Shown here piece by piece: positions 24,247-30,040 of a DNA stretch of 30,040 bases (its first letter is position 1; every line of letters begins with the position of its first letter). Both the position numbers and the translations under genes were made by a program. The DNA is from Helicobacteraceae bacterium. Lineage in GTDB: Bacteria > Campylobacterota > Campylobacteria > Campylobacterales > Helicobacteraceae. The notes under the pieces were generated by a model. That model searched no databases, was not told the origin of the DNA, and saw only the letters and a list, made by a program, of their open reading frames with translations. The stretch spans positions 1-30,040 of the forward strand of contig JARHYY010000033.1 in assembly GCA_029258405.1 (NCBI GenBank), in the 5' to 3' direction.

Positions 24247-24965
24247 ATTTAAAAGAGAATATGGAACATATCAAAAAAGAGGTTTCTTCAGAAGAAATAT
24301 TTCTTAAAGGAATATTAAAGGCAGAGCGTTGGTATTTGCGATTTAAAACACCCATTATATTTATTGTTCTCATTCTTGTTTTTGGCTTTTTAGGCTATCA
24401 ATTTAGCCTTTGGTACAAAGAAAAACAAATGCAAACAAATTATGCTATCTACCAAGATTTGCTTAAAGACCCAAATAACCAAGAAAAAAGAAATGCACTC
24501 AAAAATTCAAATTCTCCACTTTATGACATTATACTGCTTTCAGAATCTTTACAAAAAAATGATCTTGAAACTTTAAAGAAATTACACAAATCTCAAGATG
24601 GATATATTGCCATGATAGCTCAATATCAAAGTGCTTCATTGAGTAAAGAACAGGATTCTTTAAATAATATCTTAGAAAATAATACAACCCAAGTCAATGC
24701 CCTCAAAGAATTTCTTATTTTTCAAAAAGCTTTCTTATTGCTTAAAGAAAATAAAATTGAAGATGCTCATGCTCTTTTAGCACAAATACCAATAGATTCT
24801 CCCATTAAAGGAATTGCTCGTTTTTTTGAGCATTATGGAATCACTCAAATTACCCCATCAAATGCTACACCTATACAAAATCAAGAAATATCAACCCCAA
24901 AAGAAAGCACAAAGAGCAATATTGAAGGCATAGAACTTTTTAATGGAGCAAAAGCTCATGAGTAA
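24243..24965 (+). CDS. Single-span membrane protein with helical repeat-like exterior domain
   Basis: The 240-aa protein has a cytoplasmic N-terminus of about 35 residues, one membrane helix (about 36-56, PIIFIVLILVFGFLGYQF) and a helical domain (about 60-205) resembling tetratricopeptide proteins of the YfgM type, ending in a Ser/Thr/Pro tail. The first ATG overlaps the dut stop (ATGA). It corresponds by position to an unnamed H. pylori gene downstream of dut. Being next to a propeller-like lipoprotein, it recalls the YfgM-BamB pairing of other Gram-negatives; this is an analogy, not shown homology. Confidence 0.85.
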   Translation: MNLKENMEHIKKEVSSEEIFLKGILKAERWYLRFKTPIIFIVLILVFGFLGYQFSLWYKEKQMQTNYAIYQDLLKDPNNQEKRNALKNSNSPLYDIILLSESLQKNDLETLKKLHKSQDGYIAMIAQYQSASLSKEQDSLNNILENNTTQVNALKEFLIFQKAFLLLKENKIEDAHALLAQIPIDSPIKGIARFFEHYGITQITPSNATPIQNQEISTPKESTKSNIEGIELFNGAKAHE

Positions 24966-25962
24966 AATATACTTTTCCTTAGCCTTTCTCTGTTTTTTTC
25001 TCATTGCTTGTAGCTCAAAGCAATACTATACACCAGAATCTATTGATGCAGAAATCAGCCCATTGCGTGCTCAATATAGCCTACTCAAGCAAACATCAGC
25101 AGGTGCAACTTTAGAGCAAGGAAAATTCATAACACCGCTTGGAATTTCAGAGCAAAGCATTCCTAAAGAATGCACATACATTAATCAAGATGAAACATTT
25201 ATTCTTGCTTTTTGTGCTCATCAAACCACAAAAATAGAACACTTATTAGTAAAAAATAAAAATGATTATACAGAAAAATATTTTGAGTACGACTACAAAC
25301 CTATATCAGCCTCGATAAACAAAAATACATTAGCTGTTGTATTAGCTGATAATAGCTTTGTTATTCAAGATTTTAATAGCAGAAAAATTTTAATGCATCA
25401 AAAAGAAAGCAGTATAGACAGCATAAACTTTATGCATGCAAATCCTTATTTTCTAAGAGATTTAATTATACTCCCTATGATGAATGGAAGTTTATTTATC
25501 GTCGATAGAACACGGTTGCAAATTGTACGCAAAATAGCTATAAGCAATGCAAGACATTTTAATAATATTTCATTTTTAGATGTTTTTAATAATCGTCTTA
25601 TTGCAGCAAGTAAGTTTCGTGTTGTTTCAATAAGCCCAGAATTCATCAGCACACAGGATATAAACCTGCGAGACATCATTGTCCTAAGAGATAGAATATA
25701 TCTTCTTAGTGCTGAAGGGGAAGTTATTTGGTGTGATTATGACTTAAATATTATCAAAAGAATAAAATTTCCATTTGCACATTTTTTAACTGCTAGCATT
25801 AAAGATGAGCTTGTAGTTTTGGAAAAAAGAGGATATATAATTGCCATCGAACCTGACTTAAGCTCTTATAAGGTTTATAAGCTCACAAGAGATATTGAAT
25901 ATCCTATGTATGCAAATGGTGAAGCTATTTATTTTGGTAATTTTTATATTCAAATTAAGTAG
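24958..25962 (+). CDS. Lipoprotein with beta-propeller-like sequence
   Basis: From ATG 24958 the protein is 334 aa with a lipoprotein signal: hydrophobic core and lipobox Leu15-Ile-Ala-Cys18, so it should be anchored to a membrane facing the periplasm. The rest is beta-strand rich with repeated four-strand-like units such as NTLAVVLADNSFVIQDFNSR, DLIILPMMNGSLFIVDRTRL and DRIYLLSAEGEVIWCDYD, as in BamB-type propellers. I chose this start because GGAG (24945-24948) lies 9 nt upstream; the frame from 24943 would put five polar residues before the signal. It overlaps the previous gene by 8 nt. Function is unproven; outer-membrane assembly is a reasonable guess. Confidence 0.85.
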   Translation: MSKIYFSLAFLCFFLIACSSKQYYTPESIDAEISPLRAQYSLLKQTSAGATLEQGKFITPLGISEQSIPKECTYINQDETFILAFCAHQTTKIEHLLVKNKNDYTEKYFEYDYKPISASINKNTLAVVLADNSFVIQDFNSRKILMHQKESSIDSINFMHANPYFLRDLIILPMMNGSLFIVDRTRLQIVRKIAISNARHFNNISFLDVFNNRLIAASKFRVVSISPEFISTQDINLRDIIVLRDRIYLLSAEGEVIWCDYDLNIIKRIKFPFAHFLTASIKDELVVLEKRGYIIAIEPDLSSYKVYKLTRDIEYPMYANGEAIYFGNFYIQIK

Positions 25963-25978
25963 TTCTTAGGGGGCAAAT

Positions 25979-26614
25979 ATGGTTCTTTGCGATATTGGTA
26001 ATAGCTATCTTCATTTCTACTATAATGGAAGAGTGTGGAAAGTTCAAGCAGAAAAACTCGAGAGAGATGAAGCTCTATTGCCTCTTTATTACATAAGTGT
26101 CAATCAAAAAAAAACAAGAAAGCTTTTAGAATCATTTCCTGAAGCCATAAATCTTGCACCTTATATGATGCTAGATACTACATACAAGGGTTTGGGTGCG
26201 GACAGAATTGCAGCTTGCAGAGGCATTAGTGATGGAGTTATTGTTGATGCAGGCAGTGCCATAACAGTAGATATTATGCAAAATGATATTCACTTAGGGG
26301 GCTATATTCTCCCGGGGCTTGCCACTTTTGGTAAATTATATCGTGCTATATCGCCAATTTTAGGAAGCGATTTAAATCTCGCCATTGAGCTTAACGCATT
26401 TCCACAAAATACAAGAGATGCGGTAAGCTATGGTGCATTAAAGTCGATTTTACTCATGATTGAATCAAGTGCAAAGAATAAAAAATTATATTTCACTGGT
26501 GGTGATGGAAAATTCTTGGCTCGTTTTTTTTCTGGAGCAGTTCAAGATGATTCTTTGGTATTTAAAGGCATGCTTAAATCAATTGATACACTCAATGACC
26601 GCCATAAGGACTAA
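25979..26614 (+). CDS. coaX: Type III pantothenate kinase
   Basis: CoaX phosphorylates pantothenate, the first step of coenzyme A synthesis; type III enzymes need a monovalent cation and resist CoA feedback. The 211-aa protein has the phosphate-binding DIGNS (5-9), GLGADR (71-76), and IVDAGSAITVD (88-98) with Asp90. It is slightly shorter than many type III enzymes, as in Helicobacter. Its start follows AGGGGG. The gap to hisG is 1 nt. Confidence 0.94.
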   Translation: MVLCDIGNSYLHFYYNGRVWKVQAEKLERDEALLPLYYISVNQKKTRKLLESFPEAINLAPYMMLDTTYKGLGADRIAACRGISDGVIVDAGSAITVDIMQNDIHLGGYILPGLATFGKLYRAISPILGSDLNLAIELNAFPQNTRDAVSYGALKSILLMIESSAKNKKLYFTGGDGKFLARFFSGAVQDDSLVFKGMLKSIDTLNDRHKD

Positions 26615-26615
26615 A

Positions 26616-27260
26616 ATGCATATTATTAATTTGCAAAAAAACATTACTATTGCATTGCCTAAAGGGCGCATTGCTACAAGCTCGCTCGCCCTTTTTGAAA
26701 AAATATGTGGTACCGACATAAAATTCAATGACCGAAAATTAGTAAGTGATTACAAAAAATTTCGTTTTCTCTTAGTAAGAAATCAAGATGTCCCTGTCTA
26801 TGTAGAGCATCAAGCATCTGATTTAGGAATTGTTGGGCTTGATGTATTAGAGGAATGCAATAGTAAATTAGTCCGCTTGCTTGACTTAGGTATTGGGAAA
26901 TGCAAAGTTGTTGTCGGCTCTCCAAAATACAATATCATTGATACCACAAAACCACTTTTAAAAGTTGCTACAAAAATGGTTAATATTGCCAAAAGTCATT
27001 TTGCTTCTCAAGCTATGGCTGTTGAAATTATCAAGCTGTATGGCTCTATTGAGCTTGCCCCTTTTGTTGGGCTTAGCGATGTAATTGTTGATGTGGTTGA
27101 AACAGGTTCAACAATGAAGCAAAATGCCCTTAAAATCGATGAAATTATTATGCACTCTAGTGCCTATTTGGTTGCCAATCCTTACAGCTTCTATAAAAAA
27201 AGGGCAGAAATACTTGCCATAAGCGAGCAGCTTTCTTTACTCATTAATCATAAGGAGTGA
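26616..27260 (+). CDS. hisG: ATP phosphoribosyltransferase, short (HisZ-dependent) form
   Basis: HisG condenses ATP with PRPP in the first step of histidine synthesis. From ATG 26616 the protein is 214 aa, the short form that lacks the C-terminal regulatory domain and normally needs HisZ. Landmarks are IALPKGRIA, the DLGIVGLDVLEE segment and the PRPP-binding DVVETGSTMKQNAL. I chose this start because AAGGA lies 5 nt upstream; the frame open from 26460 runs through the end of coaX and has no family resemblance there. No other his gene and no hisZ is in the window. Confidence 0.94.
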   Translation: MHIINLQKNITIALPKGRIATSSLALFEKICGTDIKFNDRKLVSDYKKFRFLLVRNQDVPVYVEHQASDLGIVGLDVLEECNSKLVRLLDLGIGKCKVVVGSPKYNIIDTTKPLLKVATKMVNIAKSHFASQAMAVEIIKLYGSIELAPFVGLSDVIVDVVETGSTMKQNALKIDEIIMHSSAYLVANPYSFYKKRAEILAISEQLSLLINHKE

Positions 27261-27262
27261 GC

Positions 27263-27592
27263 ATGAAAATAATTATCTCTTTATTTATACCTTGGTGGCT
27301 CTATGCAGAATGGATTATGTTTGCTGATTCTCAAGACACATACCTCTACAACAACCAAAGCGGTGAAGTTTATATACGATATAGACAAGGTGGAGAAAAC
27401 TATAAAGATATATTTGTAAGAATGCCTAATGGGGTTATCCCTAATAATGGGAACATTAACACACCAAAAACAAGCACTCCATTACCACAAAACAAAAATG
27501 TACCTGCGCTCAATAGCCAGCAGGATGCTGCAAAAAAACTTGCAGAAGATGCTCTAAAACAAGTGGGCAATATGCTTTATGAAGGAAACTAA
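27263..27592 (+). CDS. Small exported protein of unknown function
   Basis: From ATG 27263 this is 109 aa with an N-terminal signal-like segment (KIIISLFIPWWLYA, likely cleaved after about residue 15). A short domain follows, rich in Tyr and Asp (SQDTYLYNNQSGEVYIRYRQ), then an Asn/Pro/Thr-rich linker and a C-terminal helix. AAGGAG (27252-27257) sits 5 nt upstream, ruling out the GTG at 27257. It directly follows hisG, and its stop touches the ATG of the EAL gene. I do not recognise it. A periplasmic location is likely; function is unknown. Confidence 0.75.
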   Translation: MKIIISLFIPWWLYAEWIMFADSQDTYLYNNQSGEVYIRYRQGGENYKDIFVRMPNGVIPNNGNINTPKTSTPLPQNKNVPALNSQQDAAKKLAEDALKQVGNMLYEGN

Positions 27593-29131
27593 ATGCAAAA
27601 TAAAATATTACAAATTATTAATATTTCTTTAAAAGAAGAAATCCCCCAATTTGAAGAATTCTTCAATTTTTGCATCACAAAAAACATCCATAGCTTGCAA
27701 GAATTATTTAGCTATTATGAAGAGTATTCATCAGATATTATTATTTTTTGGAATATTCCTTTAGATGATGACCTTATTGATAGCATGAGACTTATTTACA
27801 GCCTACAGCCTTCAATTAACTTTATTATTGTTAGTAGAAAAGAAATTTCCATACCCACAGACCTTATGGAAGCACATATTATCCAGTGCAAAAATCATGC
27901 ACCAAGTATTCTTACAGAAGTTTGCAATATTGCCTACAGCACGCAAAATACTCCATCTACAGAAAAAGATTCGCTCAAAAATTTTTTAGAAAAAAATCAG
28001 CATTATATCTTAGCCCTTATTCATACACCTACAATAGCACGCTATCGGCTCATATATTCCATAGATTCCATGAGCAAACTCATAGAGCAAATCAAAGATT
28101 TTTTGCAAAGCTATCGCCCTCGAGGCAGTAAAGTATTTAGCATTGATTCTGATTTATTTGCGATTCTATTTCTTGAAGGAGATACACAAAAGGCTTATGA
28201 ATTCATTAAATCTTTAGATATACTTCGCTTAGAACATGGATTTATCATCGATTCAAAAGCTATTGATATTGAAATGCTCATAGGGCTTAGTGAGGGGAAT
28301 CATGAAACATTATTGCCAAAAGCATACAATGCACTTAAAATCGCTCAAGAAAATAATCAAAAATGCTCTTTGCTCCAACAAAGTGATGAAGATTTCTTAG
28401 CTCAACAACAACAACAAATTTATTGGATGAAAGAAATTCATCATGCCCTTACAAGCGGGCGAATAGTGCCTTATTATCAACCTATTTTAAATAACCATAC
28501 AGGAATTATTGAAAAATATGAAACATTAGTACGGCTCATTGATGATTGTGGCAATGTTATATCGCCGGGGCTCTTTCTTCATGCAGCAAAAGAATCTGGG
28601 CTTATGAATAATATCACCATGGCAGTCATTAATAAAAGTTTCTCTGATTTTAAAGACACAGAATTTGAATTTTCTATAAATATTTCCACTGAAGGTTTGC
28701 AAGATAGACGCATTGTAAATTACCTACTCAACAGATCAGAAAAATACAATATTCCTACACATAGGATTCTTATAGAAATTTTAGAAGAAATAAATTCTTC
28801 ACAAGGCAAAGTTATCGAGCATATCAATGAGCTTCACTCTAAAGGCTTTAAAATTGCTATTGATGATTTTGGTACAGAAAATTCCAATTTTGGACGACTC
28901 ATCGATATGAAAGCTGATTATATTAAAATTGATGGCAGTTTTGTTAAAAATGTTGATCATGATGAAAGAAGCTATAAGATAGTCCATTCTATCGCTAAAT
29001 TTGCAAAAAGTATTGGTGCAAAAAGCGTAGCTGAATTTGTACATTCCGAAAAAGTATATCGTACTATTTGTGATTTAGGAGTAGATTATTCACAAGGGTA
29101 TCTCTTTGGGCAACCATCACCTGAAATTTAA
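27593..29131 (+). CDS. EAL-domain protein with degenerate GGDEF region (candidate c-di-GMP phosphodiesterase)
   Basis: The 512-aa protein has three parts: an N-terminal receiver-like alpha/beta region (about 1-115, no clear phosphoacceptor), a degenerate GGDEF-like region (about 130-255, SDLFAIL where GGDEF would be), and an EAL domain (about 275-512). In the EAL part, catalytic and metal positions are kept: Glu310 (ETL for EAL), Asn363, Glu395, Asp424-Asp425 (DDFGT), Lys445 (KIDGSF), Glu481 and Gln501 (QGYLFGQP). It should therefore be able to hydrolyse cyclic di-GMP. There is no membrane segment. It is the last gene of the long plus-strand series, with no gap after the small exported protein. 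Active hydrolysis is inferred from residues only. Confidence 0.9.
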   Translation: MQNKILQIINISLKEEIPQFEEFFNFCITKNIHSLQELFSYYEEYSSDIIIFWNIPLDDDLIDSMRLIYSLQPSINFIIVSRKEISIPTDLMEAHIIQCKNHAPSILTEVCNIAYSTQNTPSTEKDSLKNFLEKNQHYILALIHTPTIARYRLIYSIDSMSKLIEQIKDFLQSYRPRGSKVFSIDSDLFAILFLEGDTQKAYEFIKSLDILRLEHGFIIDSKAIDIEMLIGLSEGNHETLLPKAYNALKIAQENNQKCSLLQQSDEDFLAQQQQQIYWMKEIHHALTSGRIVPYYQPILNNHTGIIEKYETLVRLIDDCGNVISPGLFLHAAKESGLMNNITMAVINKSFSDFKDTEFEFSINISTEGLQDRRIVNYLLNRSEKYNIPTHRILIEILEEINSSQGKVIEHINELHSKGFKIAIDDFGTENSNFGRLIDMKADYIKIDGSFVKNVDHDERSYKIVHSIAKFAKSIGAKSVAEFVHSEKVYRTICDLGVDYSQGYLFGQPSPEI

Positions 29132-29328
29132 TGCAACACATTAACAAACCTTAATAGCTCTCATAATTCCAACAAAAGCACAAAACTTAAAAATACTCAA
29201 CACTCCATTAAACATATACAATTATCACATAAGCATAATGAAATATAAGAGCCATCAAAGTAAGCACAGCAAATATTAGTGATATGCCTTTAACATTACT
29301 CCCAAAGTTTTCCCAGCCCTAAAACATG

Positions 29329-29353
29329 CAAGCATATTAATGTATATGGCTTG
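29329..29353 (+). terminator. Stem-loop downstream of the EAL gene, possible terminator
   Basis: CAAGCATAT pairs with ATATGGCTTG (one bulged G) around TAATGT, followed by TCATAATTTTAATATTT, a broken T-rich tail. At about 200 nt after the EAL stop it could end the long plus-strand transcript. The match to a classical terminator is weak. Confidence 0.35.
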
Positions 29354-29368
29354 TCATAATTTTAATAT

Positions 29369-29392
29369 TTATTTATCTATTGAGATAAATAA
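29369..29392. repeat. Perfect 10-bp inverted repeat beside the reverse-transcriptase relic
   Basis: TTATTTATCT and AGATAAATAA are exact reverse complements around ATTG. It sits right at the truncated end of the reverse-transcriptase-like fragment. Similar bases (TATCTCA ... TGAGATAAGG) occur beyond the equivalent end of copy 1, near 112-160, but there the arms are 30 or more bases apart. Confidence 0.5.
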
Positions 29393-29635
29393 GGTTTGTA
29401 TATCTTTTAGTCTTAATGAGCTCCTACACTCTTACTTCCCTTGTTATTCTTGATATTTCTATATGAAGAATATAATACTCATCACTCATTAAAGGTATTA
29501 AGCTATTAAAAGTTACATGAGCTTAGATGATAGCTTATCTTGAATTTCTTGAAGGTTGCAATATCCAGAGTTTCTTAGGTTTTTAACCTTGAAACTCTTT
29601 TTATTGCCATTATAAGATTCTTTATTTATAAACAT
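29392..29635 (-). pseudogene. Decayed N-terminal fragment of a group II intron-type reverse transcriptase (copy 2)
   Basis: Minus-strand ATG 29635 opens a 40-codon frame (to 29513) that contains KNLRNSGYCNLQEIQDKL and stops. In another frame the DNA then continues with the stretch equivalent to copy 1 (DE..IL...., KTK). Nucleotides align with about 195-441 of the window over most of their length, in the same orientation, with small indels. The resemblance to group II intron reverse transcriptases is clearer in copy 1. Both copies break off at about the same place, so this may be a repeated, already truncated element. Not expected to be functional. Confidence 0.55.
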
Positions 29636-29891
29636 GCTAGCTCTTTTTAAGGTTTTTTAATATGCACTCTTTACAATAACCTTTTATTGCTCTTGTTACA
29701 TTACCATAATTCAATACAACAACTCAAAGGCTTATAAGGGCTTTATGCTTATGCCTTTGCACTCAATAGAGATTTAATAGGTATTTATAGGTGAGGAAGT
29801 TGTACTAAGTATAGTTTGTTACGCGATATACATTAGTTAGAGCTTCTAAAAATAAGCGATAAATTTTAGCTTCATTGTTAAAGTATTATAA

Positions 29892-29974
29892 TTTTACATA
29901 TTTTATCATATATAACAAAAAATGTAAAAATATTTTACAAATATCTTGACATTATCTGTAAATTATTATATTAT
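29892..29974 (+). promoter_or_regulatory. Promoter with four TTTACA/TGTAAA half-sites
   Basis: TTGACA (29946-29951) and TATTAT (29969-29974), spaced 17 bp, form a good vegetative promoter before the gene at 29995. TATATT (29967-29972) is an alternative -10. Half-sites TTTTACA (29892-29898), TGTAAAA (29923-29929), TTTTACA (29933-29939) and TGTAAAT (29957-29963) surround the -35; the middle two form a 7-3-7 dyad. This looks like an operator for a dimeric regulator that I cannot name. Confidence 0.5.
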
Positions 29975-29994
29975 TTCATCAAGGAGTTTGTGTT

Positions 29995-30040
29995 ATGAAA
30001 AAAGATAGCAAGATTACATTAAGGCAAAGATTAAGAGATT
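29995..30040 (+). CDS. Start of an unidentified gene, cut by the window end
   Basis: AAGGAG (29981-29986) lies 8 nt before an ATG opening MKKDSKITLRQRLRD, which runs off the window without a stop. With a promoter and ribosome-binding site in front, it is probably a real gene. The fifteen visible residues are basic and polar and do not identify it. Confidence 0.6.
   Translation, partial: MKKDSKITLRQRLRD

Larger units (their letters stand above)
29132..29994. other. Gene-poor region after the long operon
   Basis: No intact gene was found. It contains two stem-loops (29329-29353 and 29369-29392), a decayed reverse-transcriptase-like fragment (minus, about 29392-29635) and the promoter region of the gene at 29995. 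A start-less minus-strand frame of 36 codons (29208-29318) reads as one membrane helix (GISLIFAVLTLMALIFHYAY) and may be a remnant of a lost gene. The stretch 29640-29880 shows nothing recognisable. Confidence 0.65.

Noticed and set aside
26460..26615. Extra 52-codon N-terminus in frame with hisG
   Set aside because: It lies within coaX coding sequence, has no HisG similarity, and a Shine-Dalgarno sequence precedes ATG 26616.

Overview
The window is AT-rich, densely packed bacterial DNA whose gene content and order point to an epsilonproteobacterium of the genus Helicobacter, most likely an enterohepatic (H. hepaticus-like) species. This rests on: the block rpsU-fabG-acpP-fabF-accA, and the block hypA - coiled-coil protein - lpxB - greA - dut - two envelope proteins - coaX, which I recall in the same order in H. 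pylori; an epsilon-type sigma-54 promoter; and a short HypB without a His-rich N-terminus. The presence of hisG, proA, an EAL protein and asnB argues against H. pylori itself. No database search was possible, so the species is inferred.

Layout. (1) 1-897 is gene-poor. It holds a strong stem-loop, a decayed fragment resembling the N-terminus of a group II intron reverse transcriptase (minus strand), and a good sigma-54 promoter driving a 143-aa unknown protein (898-1329). (2) 1335-3657, minus: ispG then proA, 1 nt apart. (3) 3886-6933, plus: a stand-alone receiver, overlapped by a 738-aa beta-propeller/helical-repeat protein, then a HIT protein. (4) 6930-12953, minus: rpsU-fabG-acpP-fabF-accA followed by a CcoI/FixI-type copper ATPase. 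(5) 13048-15821, minus: asnB and a DUF354-type glycosyltransferase-like gene, coupled by a 1-nt overlap. (6) 15939-29131, plus: sixteen consecutive genes with overlaps or tiny gaps: hypB, hypC, hypD, an SF1 (UPF1/DNA2-like) helicase, hypE, hypA, a coiled-coil protein, lpxB, greA, dut, a membrane-anchored protein, a lipoprotein, coaX, hisG, a small exported protein and an EAL-domain protein. (7) 29132-29994 is gene-poor. It holds stem-loops, a second decayed copy of the same reverse-transcriptase fragment in the same orientation, and a promoter region rich in TTTACA/TGTAAA half-sites before a gene that begins at 29995 and runs out of the window.

How it works together. Region 6 supplies five of the usual six NiFe-hydrogenase maturation factors (hypF is not here), with a helicase embedded between hypD and hypE, followed by lipid A, transcription-fidelity, nucleotide-pool, CoA and histidine genes. 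Region 4 makes type II fatty acid synthesis parts (AccA, AcpP, FabG, FabF) next to ribosomal protein S21, plus a pump likely to feed copper to cbb3 oxidase. Several starts were moved from the longest open frame to the codon preceded by a Shine-Dalgarno sequence (acpP, hypB, hypC, hypE, greA, the lipoprotein, hisG, the small exported protein).

Most interesting: the helicase within the hyp operon, the receiver plus propeller-solenoid pair, the two reverse-transcriptase relics bracketing the window, and the sigma-54 promoter that ties an unknown small protein to the flagellar regulon. I saw no CRISPR array, tRNA, rRNA or intact insertion sequence.
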